Positions 1 to 8,671 of a stretch of 64,000 bases of DNA are shown here, piece by piece. Below the pieces are notes generated by a model that ran no database searches, had not been told where the DNA came from, and was given only the letters and a program-made list of their open reading frames with translations. Location: the NCBI GenBank assembly GCA_046348545.1, contig JAXMEB010000003.1, positions 558,001 to 622,000 on the forward strand, written 5' to 3'. The DNA is from JAXMEB01 sp046348545 (GTDB lineage Bacteria; Pseudomonadota; Gammaproteobacteria; Berkiellales; Berkiellaceae). The position numbers were made by a program, and so were the translations under genes. Every line of letters begins with the position of its first letter. Position 1 is the stretch's first letter.

Positions 1-102
1 CCATTTCCCTTAGGGAAGGCCTGGTATTCTAATTCATGCCCAAACACTTGTCTAATGCTGCTGATTGAGTTAAGGTTTCCTCCATTTTATAAGCCTACTT
101 GA
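1..102 (+). CDS. possible 3' end of an unidentified upstream gene
   Basis: Frame 1 is open from the left edge to a TGA at 100-102, giving 33 codons that end in PPFYKPT. The stop overlaps the GAGGA ribosome binding site of the spermidine synthase gene, as expected of a gene just upstream in one operon. In many bacteria the neighbour of speE is speD, but I cannot recognise a SpeD C-terminus here. It may equally be a chance open frame. Confidence 0.2.
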   Translation, partial: PFPLGKAWYSNSCPNTCLMLLIELRFPPFYKPT

Positions 103-110
103 GGAAAGTA

Positions 111-974
111 ATGGACAAACTCAATAGCCGTTGGTTCACTGAAGTGTCTCACTGTAGTGGCACAGCGTTTTCACTCAAAATTCATAAAAAAATCAAGACA
201 GTTCAAACGCCTTATCAAACCATTGAGATGTTCGAGACCAATGAGTTTGGATATTTGATGGCTATTGATGGTTCAATCATGCTAACCACGCGGGACAATT
301 TCTTTTACCATGAGATGCTCGCGCATTGCGCCGTTCTAACACATGACCACCCTAAATCTGTCGTTATTATTGGTGGCGGCGACTGCGGTACCCTCAATGA
401 GATCTTAAAATATTCTAATGTTGAATCCGTCACCCAAATCGACATTGACGAACAAGTTACTCGATTATCTGAAATCTATTTCCCCGAGTTGTGCCAAAGG
501 AACAATGACCCTAGAGCAACGCTACTCTTCCAAGATGGGATCAAGTGGATAGAAGATGCTCCAGATGCCAGCTTAGATATCATTATTATCGATTCCACCG
601 ATCCGGGCGGTCCTTCCGAAGGCTTATTTGTGGAAAATTTCTATCACCAATGCAAACGCGCTTTAAAGCCGGATGGGTTATTGATGCAGCAAAGTGAATC
701 ACCCCTGATTCATACGAACATCTTAATCAGCATGCGTCGAGCCATGCTCAAAGCGGGCTTCGAGCATCAACTCACCATTCCGTTTCCACAGCCCGTTTAT
801 CAATCTGGGTGGTGGAGCGCAACCATGGCATCTGCCAGCCGAAATGTCCGTCACGCTCGGGTAACAGACATGGCTGAATTTAAGTTAAAATTCTATAACT
901 CAGCTATTCATCAAGCTGCCTTCACACCCCAGCCTATTATCCAAGCGATCGATGACGCTGTGTTCGCCCCTTAA
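111..974 (+). CDS. speE: spermidine synthase (polyamine aminopropyltransferase)
   Basis: Transfers an aminopropyl group from decarboxylated S-adenosylmethionine to putrescine in the cytoplasm, making spermidine. The 287-residue protein has the family's usual length. It carries the SAM-binding glycine motif IGGGDCG (87-93) and the catalytic segment DSTDPGGPSEG, with the likely catalytic Asp at 161. I start at ATG 111 because GAGGA at 101-105 sits five bases upstream; a TTG at 99 would add four residues but lies on top of that site. The 3' end overlaps the convergent oxidoreductase gene by 75 bp. Family assignment is secure. Confidence 0.93.
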   Translation: MDKLNSRWFTEVSHCSGTAFSLKIHKKIKTVQTPYQTIEMFETNEFGYLMAIDGSIMLTTRDNFFYHEMLAHCAVLTHDHPKSVVIIGGGDCGTLNEILKYSNVESVTQIDIDEQVTRLSEIYFPELCQRNNDPRATLLFQDGIKWIEDAPDASLDIIIIDSTDPGGPSEGLFVENFYHQCKRALKPDGLLMQQSESPLIHTNILISMRRAMLKAGFEHQLTIPFPQPVYQSGWWSATMASASRNVRHARVTDMAEFKLKFYNSAIHQAAFTPQPIIQAIDDAVFAP

Positions 975-2084
975 AGCGGCAAGTTCACAGCGCCGGCCGA
1001 GCTCGGAAGAGCGCAGCATGGCATCGCAGACCAGGGCTATCTCATAGCCCTCTTTGAAATCTGGATACGATGGCCGATCTTCGGCTATCGATACCAGTAG
1101 ATCTTTCACTTCAATGATCTTTAAATCGTTATACCCGAGTCCATGGCCAGGAGCCGGACAAAAGTAACCATAATCCGGATGCTCAGGCCCCATTAATATG
1201 GTTTTAAATCCCTGATTGTTAAAATTGTCTGCATCTGGCCGGGTATATAGTCGCAATTCATTCATTCTCTCTTGGTTGAAAACAAGCGTCCCTAATTCAC
1301 CGGTTAACTCAATTTCAAGTCCCATTTTTCGCCCCCACCCCACCCGACTCGTCGTGAAAATACCTGTTGCACCATTTTCAAAACTGACTAAGGCCTGAAG
1401 CTGATCTTCGTTTTCAACCCGCCCCCCCTCGCGCTCCGATATCACTATTTGTGTATCTGCCATGACGGATCGAATAGGGCCTACACATGCTCTTAATAAG
1501 CTAATCAGATGACAGCCCAAATCACCCAATGCACCACTACCTGCCCTCTCTTTTCGGCAACGCCAACTAAAAGGCTTAGCGCTGTCGGCAAGATAATCCT
1601 CCCGATACTGAGCCGTGACTTGATAGATTGAACCAATTACCCCAGATTTAATCAGTGAAATGGCATGCTGAATGGCTGGACTTTTTAGATAATTGTAACC
1701 CACCATTGTTTTTAGGCCCGCCTTTTCAGCAGCCTGCTTCATTCGCCAAGCACTTTGTGCATTCAATGCGAGTGGCTTCTCACAATGAACATGCTTCCCC
1801 GCCGATAAAGCAGCAAGACATATCTCTTCGTGTAAGTCATTGGGGGTGGTCACCGCTATCAAATCGACAGCCTGATCTTCGAGCAACGCACGCCAATCCA
1901 GACTATACCGATTAAATCCATACTGCTTGGCAAATTGGGCTGCTATGCTGAGGTCGGTATCAACAACATGCGCTAAAACTGGCTGAAGTGACAACCCAAA
2001 AATCGCACTAACCTGGCGGTAGGCCAGCGCATGACATTTCCCCATAAAACCTGTGCCGATCAACCCAATGCCTATTTTTTTCAT
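900..2084 (-). CDS. Gfo/Idh/MocA-family NAD(P)-dependent oxidoreductase
   Basis: A 394-residue sugar or cyclitol dehydrogenase-like enzyme. The N-terminus carries the Rossmann motif GLIGTGFMG (7-15), and the family signature EKPLAL begins at residue 102. The C-terminal half is the usual alpha/beta substrate domain, including GDLGCHLISLL, where the His is expected to be catalytic. The family includes inositol 2-dehydrogenase, but the substrate cannot be read from the sequence and no inositol or sugar catabolic genes lie nearby. Its last 25 or so codons overlap the 3' end of speE on the opposite strand, an unusually long convergent overlap. It may be a recent C-terminal extension after loss of an earlier stop. 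Confidence 0.85.
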   Translation of the reverse strand: MKKIGIGLIGTGFMGKCHALAYRQVSAIFGLSLQPVLAHVVDTDLSIAAQFAKQYGFNRYSLDWRALLEDQAVDLIAVTTPNDLHEEICLAALSAGKHVHCEKPLALNAQSAWRMKQAAEKAGLKTMVGYNYLKSPAIQHAISLIKSGVIGSIYQVTAQYREDYLADSAKPFSWRCRKERAGSGALGDLGCHLISLLRACVGPIRSVMADTQIVISEREGGRVENEDQLQALVSFENGATGIFTTSRVGWGRKMGLEIELTGELGTLVFNQERMNELRLYTRPDADNFNNQGFKTILMGPEHPDYGYFCPAPGHGLGYNDLKIIEVKDLLVSIAEDRPSYPDFKEGYEIALVCDAMLRSSELGRRCELAALRGEHSVIDRLDNRLGCEGSLMNS

Positions 2085-2173
2085 ACCTCAATCCCTTGCG
2101 ACCTATTCAAACGCTTAAAACAAGATATGATATCGCTCAAGAATCCGAATGAACATCAGCGAGTTCTAAAAGC

Positions 2174-2428
2174 ATGTTTGATCCTAAAATGATTAATGAT
2201 ATGGCAAAGCAGTTTGCTGACTCTCTTCCGCCAGTCTTTAAAGATCTGAATCAAGAAATCGAAAAAAATTTTCGCGCTTTTATGCAGGCTACTTTCAATC
2301 GCCTTGATCTGGTCACTCGTGAAGAATTTGATATACAGACCCAAGTTTTAGCCAAAACTCGATCTAAAGTTGAGGCATTAACTGAGCAATTAACAGCAAT
2401 AGAAGAAAAATTAAAATCGCATAAGTGA
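2174..2428 (+). CDS. ubiK: UbiK (YqiC/BMFP family) ubiquinone biosynthesis accessory factor
   Basis: An 84-residue protein with an amphipathic N-terminal helix (MFDPKMINDMAKQFADSLPP) and a C-terminal heptad-rich coiled coil (about 53-82, VLAKTRSKVEALTEQLTAIE). This is the architecture of the BMFP/YqiC family, which trimerises, binds membranes and helps the Ubi hydroxylase complex in aerobic ubiquinone synthesis. Length and layout match the family. It is read in the same direction as the next two genes, with 62 bp before the CHASE4-like gene. Assignment rests on family resemblance of a short protein, but the N-terminal motif is characteristic. Confidence 0.85.
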   Translation: MFDPKMINDMAKQFADSLPPVFKDLNQEIEKNFRAFMQATFNRLDLVTREEFDIQTQVLAKTRSKVEALTEQLTAIEEKLKSHK

Positions 2429-2490
2429 GTTGCCTTAAAACCAGGTATCGTGTTGCTTAAATAGATAACGATACCAGGCAAGGTTTTATA

Positions 2491-3903
2491 ATGGGCTTAC
2501 AAACCAGGATTCTCGTCTTCTGTTTTTTCATTGCTGTGATTCTTCTTGGGGCCTTTACGTGGTTCTATTACGAAAATCTAGTACCAACGGTGCTGATGCT
2601 TGATGAGCAAAAAGCTGTCGAGAGAAGCATCACGCCCCAAATCTTTTTTGAGCAAGAAAAAAACGCACTCACCCAGCTTACACAGGTGATTGGCTTAACC
2701 TTTTCACAACGCATCCGCAGTGATGACACAAACTCAGAATCACTGATTAAACATTTAAAGATCATCGATGCAGATTGGATCTATTTGCTATCAGAAAAAA
2801 ATTATCCACTCTTCTCGATGCTAGTTAACCCGCTATTTAGCAAAAGCTCTGTCCGCGATTTAGTGTCGCAGCTAGAGAAAGATTACCCTTTGCTTTTTAG
2901 TAAAATATCGACTGAGGCTCAAACAATGCTGGTCTTCACCTCAGAAGGGCCCGCCTTGTTAAGTATGATGAGAATCCCATTCACAGTCCCTTCTAACGAA
3001 AATACTGCGTTTTTATTAGTTTGCCGATTTATTGACGGTGCATTTCAAGCTAAATTAGAAAAGTTACTTCCACGAAGTAAGATATATCCTCTTGCTCAGG
3101 CTCCTCTCTTGGCTGAACAAAGCCAACTACTGACAACATTCACAGATTATGGCGAGGGACACGTTATCACTAAGCTTGACAACCAAAAATGGCGGAGCTT
3201 CACCGCACTGAATGACATCTCTGGTAAACCACAAATTCTCTTGGAAACGATCCGCCCCAGAACGCTCGATGGCGTTATTTTTAATAGTTATCTTTTTATG
3301 ACAGCGAGCGCTGTCGGATTACTGGTTTTACTGTTGGTTGGGCTTAACGCGCTTCTAAATAAGCACCTCTATAGGCCGTTACATCAAATCATGGCTCAAC
3401 TCTCGGTTTGGGTTGAGAAAACCAAGATCAAAGGAGATTTAGAAGCGCAGGGCTCTCACGACCTTGAACCGCTAACTCAGCTCATTAATCAAGTTATAAA
3501 AGTAATCAACTATCATCAGAACACGGCGCTTTCACACGCTTTCAACGAAGGGCTCAATCAAATGCGGGATAGTTTCATTCGAGAAATTAAACGCCTGACC
3601 AAGCCCTTGATAGCAAATTTGAGCGAGCTAGAATCAGTCATGAACGATGTGGCTTTAAACAACCTTGAAAGCACTTTAACTGATATGCTTAATCAAATCT
3701 CGGATCTAGATCTCCGGGCTGCATTCTTAGGTGAGTTACAACATCACTGTAATCAAATTCGCCTACTCCAAAAAGGATATCAAGCAAAAATTAATGACTC
3801 CCGTAATAAATGCTTACACTTATCGACACTTCTTCAAGCCCACACGCTAAACTATGAGCGCGCTCACTCAGGGGAGGCCAAAATAAAAACTCAGGGTACG
3901 TAA
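2491..3903 (+). CDS. membrane protein with CHASE4-like periplasmic sensor and no output domain
   Basis: A 470-residue protein with one membrane segment at about 6-27, a periplasmic region of about 240 residues, a second membrane segment at about 268-290 (FMTASAVGLLVLLLVGLNAL), and then a cytoplasmic region of about 180 residues. The outer region resembles CHASE4-type sensor modules, which normally feed a GGDEF, EAL or kinase domain. After the second membrane segment there is a HAMP-like linker (YRPLHQIMAQLSVW) and coiled-coil helices, but no GGDEF, EAL, HisKA or HATPase motif. It starts 62 bp after ubiK and ends 28 bp before the antiporter gene, so it may be cotranscribed with both. Function unknown. 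Confidence 0.6.
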   Translation: MGLQTRILVFCFFIAVILLGAFTWFYYENLVPTVLMLDEQKAVERSITPQIFFEQEKNALTQLTQVIGLTFSQRIRSDDTNSESLIKHLKIIDADWIYLLSEKNYPLFSMLVNPLFSKSSVRDLVSQLEKDYPLLFSKISTEAQTMLVFTSEGPALLSMMRIPFTVPSNENTAFLLVCRFIDGAFQAKLEKLLPRSKIYPLAQAPLLAEQSQLLTTFTDYGEGHVITKLDNQKWRSFTALNDISGKPQILLETIRPRTLDGVIFNSYLFMTASAVGLLVLLLVGLNALLNKHLYRPLHQIMAQLSVWVEKTKIKGDLEAQGSHDLEPLTQLINQVIKVINYHQNTALSHAFNEGLNQMRDSFIREIKRLTKPLIANLSELESVMNDVALNNLESTLTDMLNQISDLDLRAAFLGELQHHCNQIRLLQKGYQAKINDSRNKCLHLSTLLQAHTLNYERAHSGEAKIKTQGT

Positions 3904-3931
3904 ATGAGCGCTTTTTTGTTAATATACTGAA

Positions 3932-5914
3932 ATGATAGAAATTAAGACTTTCGAAAGCCTAATTATTGTGCTTGGCATTGCTGTGATGATTATTACGGTG
4001 CTAAGACGTCTCCACTTGCCCCCTATTCTGGGTTACCTCATTGCAGGGGCCCTAGTTGGACCTGAGGCATTGGGTCTTTTTTCTGATTTGAAAGACCTAC
4101 ATTTTATAGCTGAATTTGGGGTCGTATTCTTACTATTTACCATCGGATTAGAATTATCACTACCCAAGCTGATTGCCATGCGCCGTGCACTCCTCAGCTT
4201 AGGAGGCGGCCAGGTTCTACTTTGTGCTTTGATTGTTGTTGGATTTTGCCGAATTGCTGACTTAAGTTGGGCTGCAGCAACAGCCGTAGCCGGTGCACTA
4301 ACTTTTTCTTCAACCGCGGTAGCAACGAAACAACTCATAGAGCAAGACGAGCTGCATCAACCTCATGGTAAATATGCTTTGAGCATTTTGCTCTTCCAAG
4401 ACATTGCCGCCATTCCTTTTCTAATTATTGTGCCTGCTTTGGGTGGCAATACGGGAACCTCTCTAAGCTCAACGCTCCTACATGCTTTGATCATGGGGGC
4501 TATCGTCGTTTCTGTGATGCTTGCCGCTGGGCGCTGGTTATTGCGTCCTCTTTTCCATCAAATCGCTTTTGCCCGATCATCTGAACTGTTTATGCTGGCC
4601 ACACTATTAGTCGTGCTTGCATCAGCATTTTTATCAGAACATGTTGGTCTATCACTGGCACTTGGCGGCTTCTTAGCGGGTGTCATGCTGGCTGAAACTG
4701 AATTTTCTCATCAAATCGAATCAGACATTCAGCCTTTTAGAGATATCCTCTTAGGACTCTTTTTCATCACCGTAGGCATGATGCTAAGCCCGACGGTCCT
4801 CTTTCAAGAATGGCCGTGGGTACTCCTGATTGTCATTGGCCTTATCGTCATCAAAGCATTTATTATCACGATGTTAGCAGTGATAGGCCGATCTCCACTT
4901 CGTTATGCCATAAAAGCCGGGCTTGCCTTAGCGCAAGGGGGTGAATTCGGATTTGCGCTGCTGGCCCTAGCCCTCAATAATCAATTAATCAATCCGAGAC
5001 ACAATCAAATTGTTATCGCTGCAATCATCATCAGCATTGCGATCGCGCCCTTTTTAATTCGTAATAGTCGCCCCATCGCTTTATGGTTAACCCAATGGCA
5101 GAAGAAAGAAGATATCTTGCCTGAAGAGGATGCGGTCATAGATACCGAGCACATGGATGATCATGTGATTATCTGTGGGTATGGTCGCGTTGGCCAAACC
5201 CTGGCTAGGTTTCTAGAACAAGAAGGCATCCCTTTTATCGGGCTTGATTTAGATCCTTTACGGCTAAAAGAAGCAACTTTAGCTAACGAACCCGTTTTCT
5301 ATGGCGATGCCTCTAACGACACCACTCTCGAGGCGGTCGGCATTCACAAAGCCAGGCTTATCTTGATTGCTTTTGATGATCCACCACGGGCTGAAAAAGC
5401 CTTGCATCATATTCGAAGACTGAATCCTGAGATCCCCGTTCTGGTTCGAAGCAATGATGATCGTCATCTAGAAGCGCTTCAAAATGCGGGCGCAACCGAG
5501 GTTATTCCAGAAAAATTAGAATCCTCACTAATGCTAGCGATTCATATGCTGATTTTGCTTGGAGATAATCCCGAAGAAGCTCAACAGAAAATTTGGGAAG
5601 TTAAATCCAGTCGATACTATATGTTGCGCGGATTTTATCAAGGCTCCGATGACACTGAGCATCTTGAAAACCTCCATGCCGAACATGAAAGCCTTCACGC
5701 CATTGAACTCACCGAAGGGGCTTATGCCGTCGGTAAATCTGTTGAAGAACTTAAGACTAAAGATTTTCGGCTTCAAGTCAATGCCTTTTTCAGAGATGGC
5801 TTTAAATGTGATGAACCTTCACCCCATACTACTCTTAAAGTTGGTGATGTGCTTGTGCTTCAAGGGACCAGCGATACCTTATATCTTGCAGAAGAAAAAT
5901 TGTTGCAAGGTTAA
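3932..5914 (+). CDS. monovalent cation:proton antiporter of the CPA2 family (Kef/YbaL-like)
   Basis: A 660-residue inner-membrane antiporter. Residues 1-385 form about twelve hydrophobic segments typical of Na+/H+ exchanger domains. A cytoplasmic TrkA-N/RCK domain follows at about 407-525, with the nucleotide-binding motif IICGYGRVGQTLARF. A TrkA-C-like domain lies at about 575-655. This order matches KefB/KefC/YbaL/RosB proteins, which couple K+ or another cation efflux to proton uptake under nucleotide or thiol control. There is no adjacent KefG/KefF ancillary gene, so YbaL-like is a safer label than KefB. The start is an ATG, 28 bp after the previous gene. Confidence 0.85.
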   Translation: MIEIKTFESLIIVLGIAVMIITVLRRLHLPPILGYLIAGALVGPEALGLFSDLKDLHFIAEFGVVFLLFTIGLELSLPKLIAMRRALLSLGGGQVLLCALIVVGFCRIADLSWAAATAVAGALTFSSTAVATKQLIEQDELHQPHGKYALSILLFQDIAAIPFLIIVPALGGNTGTSLSSTLLHALIMGAIVVSVMLAAGRWLLRPLFHQIAFARSSELFMLATLLVVLASAFLSEHVGLSLALGGFLAGVMLAETEFSHQIESDIQPFRDILLGLFFITVGMMLSPTVLFQEWPWVLLIVIGLIVIKAFIITMLAVIGRSPLRYAIKAGLALAQGGEFGFALLALALNNQLINPRHNQIVIAAIIISIAIAPFLIRNSRPIALWLTQWQKKEDILPEEDAVIDTEHMDDHVIICGYGRVGQTLARFLEQEGIPFIGLDLDPLRLKEATLANEPVFYGDASNDTTLEAVGIHKARLILIAFDDPPRAEKALHHIRRLNPEIPVLVRSNDDRHLEALQNAGATEVIPEKLESSLMLAIHMLILLGDNPEEAQQKIWEVKSSRYYMLRGFYQGSDDTEHLENLHAEHESLHAIELTEGAYAVGKSVEELKTKDFRLQVNAFFRDGFKCDEPSPHTTLKVGDVLVLQGTSDTLYLAEEKLLQG

Positions 5915-5962
5915 TCGCCTTTTTTGTACCATCCAAACCTTCTTGATTCGTTGGAAGATAGG

Positions 5963-7471
5963 ATGTCTGTTGCTGTTGTCTATAGTCGCGCCAAAAGTTC
6001 ACATGCTCCATTGGTCTCAGTTGAAACTCATATCTCTAGAGGCCTGCCACAATTTTCAATTGTTGGATTACCTGAGACTGTCGTCAAAGAAAGCAAGGAT
6101 AGAGTGCGCAGCGCTATCATCAATGCTGGTTTCGAATTTCCATCAAAACGGATCACCATTAATCTTGCCCCTGCAGATTTACCTAAAGAAGGAGGACGAT
6201 TTGATTTGCCAATTGCGCTCAGTGTTCTTGCTGCAACGGAACAACTCCCTTTAGAGGCTCTCCAGGGCGCTGAGTTCGCAGGAGAGCTCGCCTTAAGTGG
6301 GATCTTAAGACCCATTCAAGCCACGCTGCCTTTTGCTTATGCCACCAAGCAGGCCGAGCGCAGCTTATTCATCCCCGATGAAAATAAACATGAAGCTTCA
6401 TTGGTCAACGCACTATCCCTTTACCCAGTTCATGATCTGAAAAGCCTCTGCGCTCATTTGAAAGGGGACATAGCACTGCGTCCCTTCAAACAAAGCATAC
6501 CCAACACAACACAAAACCTGCTGCATGATCTTGCTGATGTAAAAGGCCAACATCATGTAAAACGTGCGCTAGAAATTGCAGCAGCGGGTGGGCACAATCT
6601 CATCATGGTGGGTCCTCCAGGCTCAGGGAAAACCATGCTCGCCAACTGTTTACCAGGTCTCCTACCCGATTTAGATGAGCAAGCAAGTCTTGAAGTAGCA
6701 AGTCTCGCCTCGCTGAGCTTAGGTTTCTTTTCACCCGAACAATGGGGCAAACGCCCATTTAGACATCCGCATCATTCATGCTCTGCGGCCGCATTAGTGG
6801 GTGGTGGAAAGCAAATTCGCCCAGGCGAAATCACCTTAGCGCATCATGGCGTATTGTTCTTAGATGAATTGCCAGAATTTCATAGACATGTGCTTGAAGT
6901 CCTCAGAGAACCCCTTGAGTCTGGGACTGTGACGATTTCCAGAGCACAACACAAAGAGGTTTTCCCCGCACAATTTCAACTCATCGCTGCGATGAATCCC
7001 TGTCCTTGTGGTTTTTTAGGGGATGCTCGTCGAGAATGTGTTTGCACCCCCCCTCAAGTTCAGCGCTATCAAAGTAAAATATCAGGTCCTTTATTAGATA
7101 GAATCGATATGCATGTCAACGTGCACGCTCTAAAGCCTGAAGATTTAGCCTTTGCCGAAGGCGAAAAAGGCCCAACGACTGCTGATATTAAATCTAATGT
7201 TCTTTCAGCACGGGATACGCAACTACAAAGACAAGGTTGTTTGAATTCTAAATTGCATGCTAAAACACTTTCACAGATTTGTTACTTAGAATCAGCCGCC
7301 GATGAATTGTTTGTTAAAATCATTCAAAAAATGAATTTGTCAGCTCGAAGCGCTCATCGACTTCTGAAAGTCGCCAGAACGATTGCAGATTGTTCTGGCT
7401 CAGATCGCATTGAACCGCTCCATCTTTCAGAAGCGGTCAGCTTTAGACAAATTAGCATGAATAGACGGTGA
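5963..7471 (+). CDS. comM: ComM/YifB-family Mg-chelatase-like AAA+ ATPase
   Basis: A 502-residue hexameric helicase-like ATPase of the YifB family. ComM promotes branch migration during natural transformation in competent gammaproteobacteria. Order: ChlI-like N-terminal domain (about 20-140), AAA+ core with Walker A GPPGSGKT (217-224) and Walker B VLFLDE (to 302), a Cys cluster (CPCGFLGDARRECVC), and the Mg-chelatase C-terminal domain. I chose ATG 5963 because GGAAG sits five bases upstream and the N-terminus MSVAVVYSRA matches the family; a TTG at 5924 would add 13 atypical residues. The stop directly abuts that of the convergent cytochrome gene. Competence itself cannot be judged from this window. 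Confidence 0.92.
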   Translation: MSVAVVYSRAKSSHAPLVSVETHISRGLPQFSIVGLPETVVKESKDRVRSAIINAGFEFPSKRITINLAPADLPKEGGRFDLPIALSVLAATEQLPLEALQGAEFAGELALSGILRPIQATLPFAYATKQAERSLFIPDENKHEASLVNALSLYPVHDLKSLCAHLKGDIALRPFKQSIPNTTQNLLHDLADVKGQHHVKRALEIAAAGGHNLIMVGPPGSGKTMLANCLPGLLPDLDEQASLEVASLASLSLGFFSPEQWGKRPFRHPHHSCSAAALVGGGKQIRPGEITLAHHGVLFLDELPEFHRHVLEVLREPLESGTVTISRAQHKEVFPAQFQLIAAMNPCPCGFLGDARRECVCTPPQVQRYQSKISGPLLDRIDMHVNVHALKPEDLAFAEGEKGPTTADIKSNVLSARDTQLQRQGCLNSKLHAKTLSQICYLESAADELFVKIIQKMNLSARSAHRLLKVARTIADCSGSDRIEPLHLSEAVSFRQISMNRR

Positions 7472-7888
7472 TTATTTTGCGTGATCAACCATATATTCAA
7501 CGGTTAGTTTCATTTCCTCATCTGAACAACTCATACAAGTCCCTTTTGGGGGCATCGCGCGGATCCCTGAAATAGCATTTTTAACCAGCGTATCCAGTCC
7601 CTGCGCAATTCGAGGGGCCCAAGCTGCTTTATCACCAAATTTCGGTGCACCGGCAACACCTTGGGCATGACAGACCGAGCAGAATTGATCATAACGTTTC
7701 TTGCCCGTATCCGGGCCCGGGGCCTGCGGTGCGACCTGCTGTGGCGCAACACTGGTTTCACCCGAAATATTGACTTCACCAACGGGTTTAATACGCGATT
7801 CAATCGCCTCCGGCGTCATGAGCTCTTGTTTTGCCAAAGTTGTTGTACTAACCAGCAACATCATTAATACGTTAGCGACCCGTTTCAC
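7472..7888 (-). CDS. periplasmic cytochrome c5-like protein
   Basis: A 138-residue class I cytochrome c. A Sec signal peptide covers about 1-19 (MKRVANVLMMLLVSTTTLA), followed by a Pro/Gln-rich linker. A single heme-binding motif CSVCH lies at 70-74, and the likely axial Met is in AMPPKG (112). The pair CMSC (118-121) matches the disulfide near the C-terminus typical of cytochrome c5. Such proteins carry electrons in the periplasm, usually toward terminal oxidases. It ends exactly where the convergent comM gene ends. The specific redox partner is unknown. Confidence 0.85.
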   Translation of the reverse strand: MKRVANVLMMLLVSTTTLAKQELMTPEAIESRIKPVGEVNISGETSVAPQQVAPQAPGPDTGKKRYDQFCSVCHAQGVAGAPKFGDKAAWAPRIAQGLDTLVKNAISGIRAMPPKGTCMSCSDEEMKLTVEYMVDHAK

Positions 7889-7969
7889 AGCGATCTCCTA
7901 ATTTGAGTTTGCGCTAGTATAACGGCTTTCGATTGAGGCTGAAACCAGGAGAGAGTATGATGCGCCGAT

Positions 7970-8043
7970 GCGCCCGTAGCTCAGTTGGATAGAGTGTTGG
8001 TCTCCGAAGCCAAAGGTCAGAGGTTCGACTCCTCTCGGGCGCG
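7970..8043 (+). tRNA. tRNA-Arg (anticodon CCG)
   Basis: A 74-nt cloverleaf folds cleanly. The acceptor arms GCGCCCG and CGGGCGC pair fully. The D arm is GCTC/GAGT, the anticodon stem TTGGT/GCCAA closes the loop CTCCGAA, and the T arm AGAGG/CCTCT holds TTCGACT. The anticodon is CCG, reading CGG arginine codons. CCA is not encoded (the discriminator G is followed by AGAA), so the 3' end must be added by tRNA nucleotidyltransferase. The toxin gene of the yefM/yoeB pair ends 8 bp beyond it on the other strand. Confidence 0.95.
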
Positions 8044-8051
8044 AGAATCGT

Positions 8052-8306
8052 TTAATAATGATAGCGGCACTGAATGATAATCAACTTGTCCTGATCAGGC
8101 TTATAAACCAATCGATGTTCCGCATCAATTCTACGAGACCAGCAGCCTGCCATATCAAATTTCAAGGGTTCAGGCTTGCCAAGCCCTGTGAATGGTGTTC
8201 TTAATGCATCCTTAATAAGTTGATTGATTCGTTGTAATATTTTTTGGTTGTTATTCTGCCAATATAAATAATCCTCCCATGCGTCTTCCAGAAACATTAA
8301 TTTCAT
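8052..8306 (-). CDS. yoeB: YoeB-family mRNA interferase toxin
   Basis: An 84-residue RelE-fold toxin that cleaves mRNA at the ribosomal A site. The catalytic residues of E. coli YoeB fall at the same positions here: Glu46 (GKPEPLKF), Arg65 (DAEHRLVY) and His83 in the terminal RYHY, so the toxin appears intact. Its ATG overlaps the stop of the antitoxin gene by 4 bp, the normal translational coupling of this module. It ends 8 bp from tRNA-Arg, a common site for acquired genes. Confidence 0.93.
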   Translation of the reverse strand: MKLMFLEDAWEDYLYWQNNNQKILQRINQLIKDALRTPFTGLGKPEPLKFDMAGCWSRRIDAEHRLVYKPDQDKLIIIQCRYHY

Positions 8307-8563
8307 TTATCATCATCCATCAAATCATGCCTGCTGTATTTTTTTTCTGAAATCTCAATAAGCGCTTTTGATAGACGGGATGCATTTTGAGGACTTCTAA
8401 GCAGATAAAGTGTTTCTTCTATAGCGTTGTAGTCATCCAACGATATCATGACAACGGGCCGTTCGTTCTGCCGAGTGATAATAATAGGAGTATGATCATC
8501 ACAGACCTTATTCATTGTTTCTGTGAAGTTTTTTCTCGCTTGAGTGTACGTAATCGCATCCAT
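8303..8563 (-). CDS. yefM: YefM/Phd-family antitoxin
   Basis: An 86-residue antitoxin. The N-terminal half (MDAITYTQARKNFTETMNKV) is the Phd/YefM DNA-binding fold, and the C-terminal half is the toxin-wrapping tail. In this family the antitoxin neutralises YoeB and represses the shared promoter, alone and more strongly with the toxin. It is the first gene of the pair. I do not see the exact TGTACA hexamer repeats of the E. coli operator upstream. Confidence 0.92.
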   Translation of the reverse strand: MDAITYTQARKNFTETMNKVCDDHTPIIITRQNERPVVMISLDDYNAIEETLYLLRSPQNASRLSKALIEISEKKYSRHDLMDDDK

Positions 8564-8671
8564 TTGGATCTCCGTTGATTTTCTTTCTTGAAGGTTACCA
8601 TATATGTACTCATTTGGTCAACATGCCGCTCGGTGTGATGCGAATGATTTAAACCCATGCTCGGTCCATTG

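Noticed and set aside
2096..2131. Promoter of ubiK (TTGCGA and TATGAT)
   Set aside because: The spacing of 24 bases is too long for a normal sigma70 promoter and other pairings are weak.
5559..6254. Long open frame of 231 codons across the kef/comM junction
   Set aside because: It is a shadow of two well supported genes in another frame and resembles no protein family.
7970..8043. tRNA-Arg as attachment site of a genomic island
   Set aside because: I see no second copy of the tRNA 3' end (CCTCTCGGGCGCG) downstream and no integrase gene.
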